DNA of 64,000 bases from M3007 sp031398055. Lineage in GTDB: Bacteria; Bacteroidota; Bacteroidia; Chitinophagales; Saprospiraceae. Position 1 is the stretch's first letter. Each line of letters starts with the position of its first letter. Shown here piece by piece: positions 17,870 to 26,866 of the stretch. Below the pieces are notes generated by a model. That model was not told where the DNA came from, searched no databases, and was given only the letters and a program-made list of their open reading frames with translations. The stretch spans positions 47,666 to 111,665 of the forward strand of contig JANNMS010000216.1 of NCBI GenBank assembly GCA_031398055.1, read 5' to 3'. The position numbers and the translations under genes are program-made.

Positions 17870-19099
17870 CTAATTCCCATTTACCCATTCAGACATTCGT
17901 TGGGATACAGACCTTTGAACAATTGATTGAACAATCTCCGGCATATTCCTCAATCGGATTACATTATTAAAACCAAAAAAACCGAATTCTAAAACCAATT
18001 TGCCAATAAATTCATCGGCAAAAGAAGAAGAAATCATCGCAATTCCCTCAAAATCAATGATGATCGTTTTGCCAGTTTCATGCTGAATATTGATAACTTC
18101 TTTGCGCACCCGGATTCCGGCCTGCCTTGTGCCAAAACCTGAACTTTTGCCTTTTACTTTAAATACAATCTCGCCTGCATCATTTTCCAAATTTTCCAAT
18201 CGTAAATTGACTGGTTGGTAATTTTTTCCGGAGATATTTAAAGCATCTGCCAATGAAATCGGTTTTTTATAATCCAATTGGAAATCAATCAAAGTTGAGC
18301 CATATCCATTGTTGATATACGGGATTTTGGTTTTGGTCTTAATTTCACCGTCAAGTAAAGTAATGGATGAGCCGTGAGAGGTGATTGTTAAACGCCCTTT
18401 GTTTTGATTGACTACCTGATAAAGCCCAAATAGCCCATTTCCTGCCCCGATTTTCTTATCTCGTGTAACATTTTCCTTGACACAAAGGGTCAAAGCATCC
18501 AGAGCCGATTTTGGTGGGTTTTTGTAGGTTTGAAGTGAATTAAAAATGCCTTGCCCGTAATCAAAGATGCAAAACGCAACGTGTTTTGTTTTGGGATGGA
18601 TTTGACCCATCACGTATCCGACCGGGGTTTTGGCATGTTGGATTACATTGTCCATTATTTCACTCAACGACCACTCCAAACTGTGCAAGGCACCCGCAGC
18701 GAAGCCATCCGTACCATAAAGTTCATCAATAAATGATTGGATTATCAATCCCACATCGTCTGAATCTTCAAATTTCCACACCTTATTGAGGGCATTTTTG
18801 AAAAATATTTGACCAGTATTTTTAATTGAAAGTGCATTGAAAATAGCAGTTGCCGACACCGCAAGATTGTTGTCCGATCTTGTAAATTCAACCCCAGAAT
18901 TTCTGTAAAAATCCAAATATCCGGCCAATGGGCAAGCAGCATTTGGGAAAATGGCACTGTTGTCGGCCAATGAAAAGTTTAATTCAAAACTTTCAAACCC
19001 TGCCTTTTGCCCTTTGTGGATTTCTGTAATAAAATTTACGGCCACTTCTGGCACGTCCAATCGCTCAATTGTAATCTTATCTAATTGTCTTTTGACCAT
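17870..19099 (-). CDS. ATP-binding (HATPase) protein with STAS-like C-terminal domain
   Basis: A 409-residue soluble protein. A GHKL/HATPase core shows the N-box SEIMDNVIQHA (E147, N151), the G1 box DYGQGI (180-185) and a G2-type loop GAGNGLFGL (218-226). No phosphoacceptor His-containing dimerisation domain precedes it. Residues ~316-405 form a STAS-like domain of the DUF4325 type (FGTRQAGIRVR, IIIDFEGIAMISSSFADEFIGKL). HATPase plus STAS in one chain recalls anti-sigma kinase and anti-sigma antagonist modules fused together, so protein-protein regulation is plausible, but the partner is unknown. The stop of ettA lies 15 bp upstream, so it is the second gene of that transcript. Confidence 0.75.
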   Translation of the reverse strand: MVKRQLDKITIERLDVPEVAVNFITEIHKGQKAGFESFELNFSLADNSAIFPNAACPLAGYLDFYRNSGVEFTRSDNNLAVSATAIFNALSIKNTGQIFFKNALNKVWKFEDSDDVGLIIQSFIDELYGTDGFAAGALHSLEWSLSEIMDNVIQHAKTPVGYVMGQIHPKTKHVAFCIFDYGQGIFNSLQTYKNPPKSALDALTLCVKENVTRDKKIGAGNGLFGLYQVVNQNKGRLTITSHGSSITLLDGEIKTKTKIPYINNGYGSTLIDFQLDYKKPISLADALNISGKNYQPVNLRLENLENDAGEIVFKVKGKSSGFGTRQAGIRVRKEVINIQHETGKTIIIDFEGIAMISSSFADEFIGKLVLEFGFFGFNNVIRLRNMPEIVQSIVQRSVSQRMSEWVNGN

Positions 19100-19114
19100 T
19101 TGAAAATATATTTA

Positions 19115-20785
19115 TCAACCCAAAATATGCTTCACCCTCGGTTTATGCGGCGTGATGTCCCCAAATTTTGCCTTCTTCGAAGCCTCGTAATCCGAGAAAT
19201 TTCCCTCAAAAAACACCACCTGCGCATCGTCCTCGAAAGCCAAAATATGCGTCGCCAGCCGGTCGATAAACCACCGATCGTGGCTGATCAACAAAACGCA
19301 CCCGGCAAAATTTTCGAGCGCGTCTTCGAGCGCGCGCAACGTGTTGAGGTCAATGTCGTTTGTCGGTTCGTCGAGCAGCAGCACATTTCCGCCATCTTTC
19401 AAGGTCATGGCGAGGTGCACGCGGTTTCGTTCGCCGCCGGAACAAACGGCCAGTTTTTTCTGCTGGTCGGCTCCCGCAAAATTGAAACGTGAAATATAGG
19501 CACGTGCGTTGACCTCCGAATTTCCGACTTTTATCAAATCATTTCCTTCCGAAATGATATCGTAAATCGTTTTTTCGGGCAGCAGCGACTCGTGGCTTTG
19601 ATCGACGTAACTGATTTTTACCGTCGAACCGATGACGACTTCGCCGCTGTTCGGCTGTTCTTTTCCCGTCAAAATTTTAAAAAGAGTGGATTTTCCGACG
19701 CCGTTCGGCCCGATAATCCCAACAATCGCGTTCGGCGGAATCGAAAAATTGAGGTTTTCAAAAAGCAATCGGTCGCCAAAAGATTTCGTCAAATTTTTCA
19801 CATCGATCACCGTGTCGCCGAGTCGCGGCGGCTGCGGGATGAAAATTTCAAGTTTCGATTCCTTTTCTTTGATTTCCTCGCCCGCCATTTTTTCGTAGGC
19901 CACGAGTCGCGCCTTGCCTTTCGAGTGCCGCGCCGACGGAGCCATCCGCACCCAATCGAGTTCGCGTTGCAGGGCTTTTTGGCGTTTGTCCTCGGTGCGT
20001 TCTTCGAGCGCGAGGCGTTTGGATTTTTGTTCGAGCCAACTCGAATAATTTCCCTGCCACGGAATGCCCTCGCCGCGGTCGAGTTCCAAAATCCAGCCCG
20101 CCACGTTGTCCAAAAAATACCGGTCGTGCGTGACCGCGATGACCGTTCCGGGGAAACTTTGCAGATATTGTTCCAACCACAGCACCGATTCGGCATCGAG
20201 GTGGTTCGTCGGTTCGTCGAGCAAAAGGATGTCCGGCGCACTCAAAAGCAGCCGAGCCATCGCCACGCGCCGGCGTTCGCCACCGGAACAAATTTTTATC
20301 AAAACATCGTCGTTCGGACAGCGCAGGGCATCGGTGAAAAGTCCGATCCGAAAATCGAGTTCCCAGCCGTTCACATTTTCAATGGCTTCCAAAACTTCGC
20401 CCTGCCGTTCGATCAGCCGCATCATTTCATCGTCGTCGGTGACGGTGCCGAGTTTTTCGCCGATTTCGTCATTTTCGCGGAGCAGATCTACGATCGGCTG
20501 CACGGCTTCTTCGACGATTTGGCGGACGGTTTTGGTGTCGTCCAAAATGGGTTCCTGTGCCAAATAACCAATTTTGAACTGTTTTTCGAACTCAATTTTG
20601 CCGTCATAATTTTGGTCGAGCCCGGCGATGATTTTCAACAAAGTCGATTTGCCGGAGCCGTTCAAACCGAGCACGCCGATTTTTGCACCGTAAAAAAACG
20701 AGAGCCAGATATTTTTTAAAACTTGTTTGCTCGGCGGAAAAGTTTTGCTCACGCCGGACATGGAAAAGATGATTTTTTCAGCCAT
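19115..20785 (-). CDS. ettA: Energy-dependent translational throttle protein EttA (ABC-F)
   Basis: A ribosome-associated ABC-F ATPase that binds the E site and gates the first elongation steps according to ATP/ADP. The 556-residue length is standard. Two ATPase domains are complete: Walker A GLNGSGKST (40-48) and GPNGVGKST (359-367), signatures CSGGE (166-170 and again in the second half), and Walker B/DEPTNHLD and DEPTNDID. The inter-domain arm contains RELDWVRMAPSARHSKGKAR (about 274-292), the EttA-type P-site linker. There is no transmembrane segment. It is the first gene of a pair with the HATPase/STAS-like gene. Its ATG is 6 bp from a block of four 7-bp repeats. Confidence 0.95.
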   Translation of the reverse strand: MAEKIIFSMSGVSKTFPPSKQVLKNIWLSFFYGAKIGVLGLNGSGKSTLLKIIAGLDQNYDGKIEFEKQFKIGYLAQEPILDDTKTVRQIVEEAVQPIVDLLRENDEIGEKLGTVTDDDEMMRLIERQGEVLEAIENVNGWELDFRIGLFTDALRCPNDDVLIKICSGGERRRVAMARLLLSAPDILLLDEPTNHLDAESVLWLEQYLQSFPGTVIAVTHDRYFLDNVAGWILELDRGEGIPWQGNYSSWLEQKSKRLALEERTEDKRQKALQRELDWVRMAPSARHSKGKARLVAYEKMAGEEIKEKESKLEIFIPQPPRLGDTVIDVKNLTKSFGDRLLFENLNFSIPPNAIVGIIGPNGVGKSTLFKILTGKEQPNSGEVVIGSTVKISYVDQSHESLLPEKTIYDIISEGNDLIKVGNSEVNARAYISRFNFAGADQQKKLAVCSGGERNRVHLAMTLKDGGNVLLLDEPTNDIDLNTLRALEDALENFAGCVLLISHDRWFIDRLATHILAFEDDAQVVFFEGNFSDYEASKKAKFGDITPHKPRVKHILG

Positions 20786-20790
20786 CGAAG

Positions 20791-20818
20791 GATTTACGAT
20801 TTTAGATTTACGATTTTC
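20791..20818. repeat. Four tandem 7-bp units upstream of ettA
   Basis: Read on the plus strand: GATTTAC, GATTTTA, GATTTAC, GATTTTC. The block lies 5 bp before the ettA ATG. Related heptamers occur at 38801-38859 and 43572-43620. Confidence 0.75.
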
Positions 20819-20875
20819 GGGGTAGTTCCTGAAATTTCGGGCTGCAAATATCCAATTTCGAACGAGAAGACTTGA

Positions 20876-20908
20876 AGATTTGCCAACTTTTTAAAAGTTG
20901 AAAAATCT
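20876..20908. repeat. Palindrome in the ettA/esterase intergenic region
   Basis: The arms AGATTTGCCAACTTTT and AAAAGTTGAAAAATCT are complementary at 14 of 16 positions with one base between them. It lies in the 368-bp divergent gap 20786-21153, which otherwise holds only the heptamer block and a -7-like TACTTTTG on the plus strand. Confidence 0.6.
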
Positions 20909-20973
20909 GATGTTGGGCGTTACGCAAAACCCGTATCCTTTCCGATATTTCAAAAAAATTCCATTTCAAATTT

Positions 20974-20981
20974 TACTTTTG
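20974..20981 (+). promoter_or_regulatory. -7-like element upstream of the esterase gene
   Basis: TACTTTTG is an exact TAnnTTTG match 173 bp before the ATG at 21154, which would leave a long leader. No clear -33 element was seen. Confidence 0.35.
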
Positions 20982-21153
20982 CAGCACATCAAACAACGCG
21001 TTTTTTAATAAAAAATAATCACCCTTCGATTTTTCAGCCACCTTTTTCCTTCTCGCCTGAGGCGAGACCAATTTCAAATCTCCATTTTGAAACCCGCAGG
21101 CTGAAAATTTATTCCTACTTTTTTTTAAAACAACAAACTTCAATCTGGTAGTC

Positions 21154-24100
21154 ATGCCAAACACTACACGTTTTCCAAATTTCCAAATCGCCCGTTTTTT
21201 CATTTTCGGGAGCCTCATTTTTTTGGGAAAAAACTTTGCCGAAGCACAAGTTTCGGTGAGCCTTGACCGTGCCAACCAATTTTACGAGGCTGGCGAAACT
21301 GCCAAATTTCGCGTCGTTTCGCAGTCGGGTGGGGCAGTTTCGTACAAAATTGGCTACGATGCCAGCACGCCAGTCCTCCAAAATGGTTCGGTAAATACTT
21401 TGCCCGGCGTGCCGGCGGAGGTTTCATTTTCTTTAAATCAACCGGGTTCCGTCTTTTTTTGGGCGGAACAGAATGGTTTGAAATTTTCAGCGCAGGCCGT
21501 TTTTTCGCCGCAAAAAATCCAACCTGCGGAAACCGAACCCGACGATTTTGATGCGTTTTGGGCAAGTCAAAAAGCAATCGCCAAATCATTTCCGCTCAAT
21601 CCGGTTTTGACTTTTTACAGCCAAACGGCTCGTTCGACAACTTATCTTTTGCAACTTGACCACCTCGACGGGCGAAAAATCTATGGATATTTGAGTATTC
21701 CGAACGGTTCTGGGCCATTTCCGGGCATTGTTTATTTTCCGCCGGTCGGTTTCAACGCCGGTTTGGTGCACCCGATGGATTACATGACCGACGAATTGGG
21801 CTGCATTTCGGTGGCACTTTCCATTCACAACGCGCCGCCCGACCAGACCGACCCGGTGGCGTACACTCCGAACGATGCGACGAACCGCAACACCATATAT
21901 TATAGGTATGCGATTTTGGAGGGGCTGCGGGTGCTGGATTATCTTTTTTCGCGCTCCGATTTTGATGGGCAAAATCTGGCGACTTTTGGCGAAAGCCAGG
22001 GTGGCGGCTTGTCGATGATGGTTGCCGGTTTGGACAACCGCGTGGATCTGGTCATCGGCAGCATCGCCGCACTTTCGGAGCACGGGGCTTGGAAATATGG
22101 CCGGGCGACGGGTTTTCCAAACTATGTTTTTACCGCAAATTTTTCAAATGGCGACGACCAAGCCTACGTTGCCGCGACGCAGGAGGCTACTAAATATTAT
22201 GATGCGCAGTTTTTCGCCCGCCGTTTTTCCGGTGAAACTTTTTCCGCGATTTCTTACCGCGATGAAGTCAGCCCGGCGGCGACCATTTTTTCCATGCTCA
22301 ACCAAACGAGCGGTCGGCAAACGATTTTGCACGCCCTCGATTTGGAGCACAACAATCCAAACGAATATTGGCTGGCGCGAAATGATGCCATCCGGCGGGT
22401 GCTTGTGCCTACGCGGACACCTCAAAACAACCAATTCCCGCCTTCTGGCACGGGTTATTTTGTAAATGCTGGGGCAGATTTTACAGCGACCGTTGGACAA
22501 TCCATGAATTTGAACGGCTCGGTTCAGTTCAATTTGGCCGATAATTTTTCATTTCCAGTTCGTTGGGAAATGATTTCTGGCCCAGCCGAGCCGCAATTTT
22601 CCAATCCAAATTCGAGAAATCCGTCGGTCGTTTTTCCTGCGGCTGGAAATTATGTGGTGCGTTTTTCGGCAAACGACGAGTCGCTTTTGCTTTCAAAAAA
22701 TAGATATTTTTCGGCTTTTGATGTCGTAAAAGTGGTGGTTGAAAACGCGCCGCCGCCGCCGTGCTCGATTTCTGCGACGGCAACGATGCCGATTTGTTTT
22801 GACAATGCCACGCCGTTTGTCGGTTCGGATGATTTTTGGCGGACAAATTTGACGGTCACGGCCGCGAACGGCGGCACGACTGGCTGGCGTGCGAGTTATG
22901 CTGGGCAAAATATTTCTGGAAATTACGGCACTCCGACGGTGATTTCGGCTACGAATTTTGCCCAAAATCTGTCCATTTCGATTTCGGATGTACAAACTGC
23001 GACTTGTTCAAAAACAATTTCGGTCGTGCCGCCGCCGACCTGCGTTCAAGTTCAGCCCTGCTTGATTTCGGCGACGGCCACGACGCCGGTTTGTTTTGAC
23101 AATGCCACGCCGACCGATGCTTCCGACGATTTTTGGCGGACAAATTTGACGGTCACGGCATCGAACGGCGGCACGGGCGGCTGGCGCGCGAGTTTTGCTG
23201 GGCAAAATATTACTGGAATTTACGGCGTGGCGAAAACGATTTCAGTCTCGAATTTTTCCCAAAACCTGTCCATTTCGATTTCGGATGCGCAAACTGCGAC
23301 TTGTTCAAAAACGATTTCAGTCGCGCCGCCGCCGACCTGCGTCCAAGTTCAGCCGTGCTTGATTTCGGCGATGGCTGCGGCACCGGTTTGTTTTGACAAC
23401 GCCACGCCGTTCATCGGTTCGGACGATTTTTGGCGGACAAATTTGACGGTCACTGCTGCGAACGGCGGCACGGCTGGCTGGCGTGCGAGTTTTGCGGGGC
23501 AAAATATTTCTGGAAATTACGGCTCGCCGACGACGATTTCGGTCTCGAATTTTTCCCAAAACCTGTCGATTTCGATTTCGGACGCGCAAAATGCGACCTG
23601 TTCAAAAACGATTTTGGTTGTGCCGCCGCCCACTTGTTTTCAAAATCCGCCGCCGCCGAACGGCACATTTTGCAGTTCAAAAGGCATGGAACCGTGGTGG
23701 CAATGGATTAAAAAAGTAGAGTTCGCAGGCATTTCAAATGTGAGCGACAAGGAACAATACTTTGATTTTTCGGGCAAAATTGGGCAAATCGAAAAGGGAA
23801 AAACCTACCCTATCATTTTGACGCCCGAATTTTCATGGTTGAGTTACAATGAATTTTGGCGAGTTTGGATTGACTGGAACCACGATTCTGATTTTGAAGA
23901 TCCGGGTGAAATGGTTTTTGAAAATCACGGCACGGCTGCGGTTTCTGGTCAAATTTTAGTGCCGACCACCGCCACCGAAACCAAAGTTCGGATGCGGATT
24001 TCGATGAAAAATGGCAGTTTCCCGTCGCCCTGCGAGGTTTTTCAAATGGGCGAAGTCGAAGATTATTCATTGGAAATCCGTCCGGCGAGTGCGGGCTGCT

Positions 24101-25176
24101 CGATTTCGGCTTTCGCTGGGCAAAAAATTTGTGCGGACAACGGCACGCCATTTCTCGGTTCGGACGATTCGTGGTCAACAACTTTTACGGTTTCGGCCTC
24201 GAACGGCAGCGCGACGGGCTGGACTGGACGATTTTTGAACCAAAATTTTTCGGGAAATTACAACGTGCCAGTGGTCGTTTCGCAAATTCCATTTGGCTCA
24301 AATGTCAGTTTTACGTTCACCGATGCAGCGGATTTAAATTGTTTGCAAACGATTTCGGTCGTGCCGCCAGCCGCCTGCGTCCAAAATCCGCCGCCACCGC
24401 CGAGCCCAATTTATTGCCCAATCATTTCGACCACGCCGTGGTTCGAATGGATCTCAAAAGTTACGGTGAACAATATTTTGGTCAAAAGTTCTGGAAAATC
24501 GGCCTACTCGGATTTTACGGCGACCGAAATTCCGATGCGGGCGAAAAAATCGCAAAGTCTTCGTTTGGAAGGAAAGTTCAGTTTTCAAACCCGCCCCTGC
24601 GTTTGGCAAATTTGGTTAGATCTGAACCAAAATAAGGTTTTTGATTCGCCGAGCGAAATGATGATTTATACATCTGCGCCTGTTCCAAATCCTGCGACGA
24701 ATACTACGACCACGACCTTTGCCAATTTTCAAGTCCCCGCGACCGCAAAAAATGGAAAAACGAGGATGCGGATCATTTTTACGACTTCTGGAAATGCCCG
24801 AGTTTGCGATTCGATCCCGTTCGGCGAAGTCGAAGATTACACGGTTGTGATTTCGGATGGCGTGAACGGTTTGCAGGCTGGCGACGACCGGAAATTTGAA
24901 CCTGAAAAAACGACGGCTGAAAAATTGTCCGTTTTTCCAGTTCCGGCGAGCGGGAAAATTTTTGTGGAGGCGGGCGAATTTTTGGGAAAATCGGTGGCCA
25001 TCAAATTTTATGACCTTTTTGGGAAGCCTGTTTTGGATAAAAATTTTCCAAAAATCAGCTCGGATTTGATTGAAATTGATATTTCAGATTTGCACAACGG
25101 GTTTTACCAAATGACTTTTGAAAGCCCGGGGCGGCGGATTTTGACGCGAAAATTGGTGGTCGAGCAAGGCCAATAA
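21154..25176 (+). CDS. T9SS type A secreted acetylxylan-esterase-like enzyme with tandem Ig-like and GEVED domains
   Basis: A 1340-residue secreted enzyme. The signal peptide ends near FAEA (31). Residues ~123-420 form an AXE1/cephalosporin-C-deacetylase alpha/beta hydrolase with a full triad: Ser281 in FGESQGGG, Asp370 in YRDEVSP and His399 in LEHNNPNEYW. The 89/29-residue spacing is close to that of the family. A PKD-like domain (about 435-529), three near-identical 99-residue units (537-635, 636-734, 735-833), a GEVED domain (about 836-978, ending MGEVEDYSLEI), a diverged fourth unit (about 980-1079) and a second GEVED domain (about 1086-1235) follow. A type A sorting domain closes the chain (about 1253-1340). 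It likely removes acetyl groups from hemicellulose or other glycans at the cell surface. Substrate is inferred from family only. Confidence 0.88.
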   Translation: MPNTTRFPNFQIARFFIFGSLIFLGKNFAEAQVSVSLDRANQFYEAGETAKFRVVSQSGGAVSYKIGYDASTPVLQNGSVNTLPGVPAEVSFSLNQPGSVFFWAEQNGLKFSAQAVFSPQKIQPAETEPDDFDAFWASQKAIAKSFPLNPVLTFYSQTARSTTYLLQLDHLDGRKIYGYLSIPNGSGPFPGIVYFPPVGFNAGLVHPMDYMTDELGCISVALSIHNAPPDQTDPVAYTPNDATNRNTIYYRYAILEGLRVLDYLFSRSDFDGQNLATFGESQGGGLSMMVAGLDNRVDLVIGSIAALSEHGAWKYGRATGFPNYVFTANFSNGDDQAYVAATQEATKYYDAQFFARRFSGETFSAISYRDEVSPAATIFSMLNQTSGRQTILHALDLEHNNPNEYWLARNDAIRRVLVPTRTPQNNQFPPSGTGYFVNAGADFTATVGQSMNLNGSVQFNLADNFSFPVRWEMISGPAEPQFSNPNSRNPSVVFPAAGNYVVRFSANDESLLLSKNRYFSAFDVVKVVVENAPPPPCSISATATMPICFDNATPFVGSDDFWRTNLTVTAANGGTTGWRASYAGQNISGNYGTPTVISATNFAQNLSISISDVQTATCSKTISVVPPPTCVQVQPCLISATATTPVCFDNATPTDASDDFWRTNLTVTASNGGTGGWRASFAGQNITGIYGVAKTISVSNFSQNLSISISDAQTATCSKTISVAPPPTCVQVQPCLISAMAAAPVCFDNATPFIGSDDFWRTNLTVTAANGGTAGWRASFAGQNISGNYGSPTTISVSNFSQNLSISISDAQNATCSKTILVVPPPTCFQNPPPPNGTFCSSKGMEPWWQWIKKVEFAGISNVSDKEQYFDFSGKIGQIEKGKTYPIILTPEFSWLSYNEFWRVWIDWNHDSDFEDPGEMVFENHGTAAVSGQILVPTTATETKVRMRISMKNGSFPSPCEVFQMGEVEDYSLEIRPASAGCSISAFAGQKICADNGTPFLGSDDSWSTTFTVSASNGSATGWTGRFLNQNFSGNYNVPVVVSQIPFGSNVSFTFTDAADLNCLQTISVVPPAACVQNPPPPPSPIYCPIISTTPWFEWISKVTVNNILVKSSGKSAYSDFTATEIPMRAKKSQSLRLEGKFSFQTRPCVWQIWLDLNQNKVFDSPSEMMIYTSAPVPNPATNTTTTTFANFQVPATAKNGKTRMRIIFTTSGNARVCDSIPFGEVEDYTVVISDGVNGLQAGDDRKFEPEKTTAEKLSVFPVPASGKIFVEAGEFLGKSVAIKFYDLFGKPVLDKNFPKISSDLIEIDISDLHNGFYQMTFESPGRRILTRKLVVEQGQ
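22762..23652 (+). repeat. Three tandem 297-bp in-frame repeats
   Basis: Units start at 22762, 23059 and 23356, each exactly 99 codons. Each begins CSISAT/CLISAT/CLISAM and contains CFDNATP..SDDFWRTNLTV and SISISD. A diverged fourth unit lies at about 24094-24390. The high identity suggests recent expansion or ongoing homogenisation. Confidence 0.95.
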
Positions 25177-25180
25177 TTTT

Positions 25181-25327
25181 AAAAAAAGAGCGGATTTTCA
25201 ACTCTCCACAATGTCATTCCGTAGGAATCTGCCCAAGATTTTTCACAATTTTTAATAAATCGCAGTGAATTTTGGCCAGATTCCTACGGAATGACATTGT
25301 GGAGATTTGAAAATCCGCTCTTTTTTT
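25181..25327. repeat. Large inverted repeat, 51-bp arms, between convergent genes
   Basis: Arms 25181-25231 and 25277-25327 match at 50 of 51 positions around a 45-bp spacer. The outer ends are seven A and seven T, so the RNA from either strand would be a long hairpin followed by U: a bidirectional terminator for the esterase gene and lysS. The inner part contains TGTCATTCCGTAGGAATCTG, whose start recurs in altered form in the 46822-47116 element, so it may also be a mobile, MITE-like repeat. Confidence 0.9.
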
Positions 25328-25337
25328 GAAATTATTT

Positions 25338-26858
25338 TTACTCCGCCCGCATCTGCGGAAAAAACAAAACCTCCTGAATCGAGGCATTATTTGTCAAAAG
25401 CATCGTCAATCGGTCAATTCCAAAACCGATGCCCGACGTCGGCGGCATGCCATATTCGAGGGCACGCAAAAAATCTTCATCCAAAGCCATCGCCTCCTCG
25501 TCGCCACGCGCCGCCAATTGCATTTGGTCTTCAAAACGTTCGCGCTGGTCAATCGGGTCGTTCAATTCCGAGTAGGCATTTGCGACCTCTTTTCCATTGA
25601 TATACAGTTCAAAACGCTCGACGAGACCTGGTTTTGATCGGTGTTTTTTGGTCAGCGGCGACATTTCAACTGGATAATCCATAATGAAAGTGGGCTGGAT
25701 CAGGTATTTTTCCACCGTTTCGCCAAAAATTTCGTCAATCAATTTGCCTTTGCCCATCGAGTTGTCGAGTTCGATGTGTTTCATTTTGCAAAAAGCGCGG
25801 AGTTGTTCTTCCGACATCGATTCCACGTCAATTTGGTTGTATTTTTCGATCGCTTCGGCAATCGTCAAACGGGCAAACGGGCCTGAAAAATCAATTTCAT
25901 TTTCCCCAAAAACTACTTTTGTCGAGCCGTTCACGGCCACCGCGACCTGTTCGAGCATTTCCTCGGTCGTCCGCATCATCCAAATATAATCTTTGTAGGC
26001 CACGTAAAATTCGAGCGCGGTGAATTCTGGGTTGTGCGTCCTGTCCATTCCTTCGTTGCGGAACATTTTGCCAAATTCATAAACACCGTCAAATCCACCG
26101 ACAATTAATCTTTTTAAATACAATTCATTGGCAATCCGCAAAAAAAGCGGCATATCCAATGTATTGTGGTGGGTTTTGAAAGGCCGCGCCGCCGCACCGC
26201 CGTGAATCGGTTGGAGAATCGGCGTTTCGACTTCGAGCCAATTTCGGTCGTCCATGTACCGGCGCATCGTGGAGATGATTTTTGCCCGTTTTCTGAAAAT
26301 TTCGCGGTTTTCAGGATTTACCGAAAGGTCGACGTAGCGCATCCGGTACCGTTGTTCCGGGTCGGTGAACGCATCAAAAACATTGCCTTCCGCGTCTTTT
26401 TTGACCACCGGAAGTGGTCGGAGAGATTTTGCTAAAAATTTGAATTCTTTGACGTGGACAGAAATTTCACCCGTTTTTGTTTTAAAAGCATAACCTTTTA
26501 TTCCGATAAAATCGCCGAGGTCAAGATATTTTTTGATGGCCAAATCGAAAAATGAAAAATCTTCGCCGTTGGCAAATTCGTCGCGGCGCATGTACAATTG
26601 AATGCGGCCAGCGGAATCCTGCAAGTTCAAAAACAGGGCTTTTCCGGCTTCGCGGTTGGCCATCACGCGCCCGGCGAGGGCGACTTCTTGAAAATTGAGG
26701 CGATTTTTAGAGCCATCTTCCAAAATTTCTTCCCGGTAATTTTCGACAATTTCGGTTGAAAAATGACTCACGTCGAACATTTCGGCGGGGAATGGTTCGA
26801 TGCCGAGTTCGCGCAGTTTTTGCAAATTTTCTCTTCGTTGGATTTCTAAATCTGACAT
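25338..26858 (-). CDS. lysS: Lysyl-tRNA synthetase, class II
   Basis: Charges tRNA-Lys in the cytosol. The 506 residues are the normal length. An N-terminal OB-fold anticodon-binding domain (VALAGRVMANREAGKALFLNL) leads into the class II core: motif 1 around RRYMDDRNWLEVETPILQP, motif 2 FRNEGMDRTHNPEFTALEFY and motif 3 GIGFGIDRLTML near the C-terminus. The adenylate and lysine pocket segments are intact. It starts 8 bp after the stop of the BASS-type transporter gene, so the two are cotranscribed. Its 3' end abuts the long inverted repeat. Confidence 0.97.
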   Translation of the reverse strand: MSDLEIQRRENLQKLRELGIEPFPAEMFDVSHFSTEIVENYREEILEDGSKNRLNFQEVALAGRVMANREAGKALFLNLQDSAGRIQLYMRRDEFANGEDFSFFDLAIKKYLDLGDFIGIKGYAFKTKTGEISVHVKEFKFLAKSLRPLPVVKKDAEGNVFDAFTDPEQRYRMRYVDLSVNPENREIFRKRAKIISTMRRYMDDRNWLEVETPILQPIHGGAAARPFKTHHNTLDMPLFLRIANELYLKRLIVGGFDGVYEFGKMFRNEGMDRTHNPEFTALEFYVAYKDYIWMMRTTEEMLEQVAVAVNGSTKVVFGENEIDFSGPFARLTIAEAIEKYNQIDVESMSEEQLRAFCKMKHIELDNSMGKGKLIDEIFGETVEKYLIQPTFIMDYPVEMSPLTKKHRSKPGLVERFELYINGKEVANAYSELNDPIDQRERFEDQMQLAARGDEEAMALDEDFLRALEYGMPPTSGIGFGIDRLTMLLTNNASIQEVLFFPQMRAE

Positions 26859-26866
26859 TTTAATTT

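Noticed and set aside
22762..23652. CRISPR-like array
   Set aside because: The units are 297-bp coding repeats with no unique spacers.
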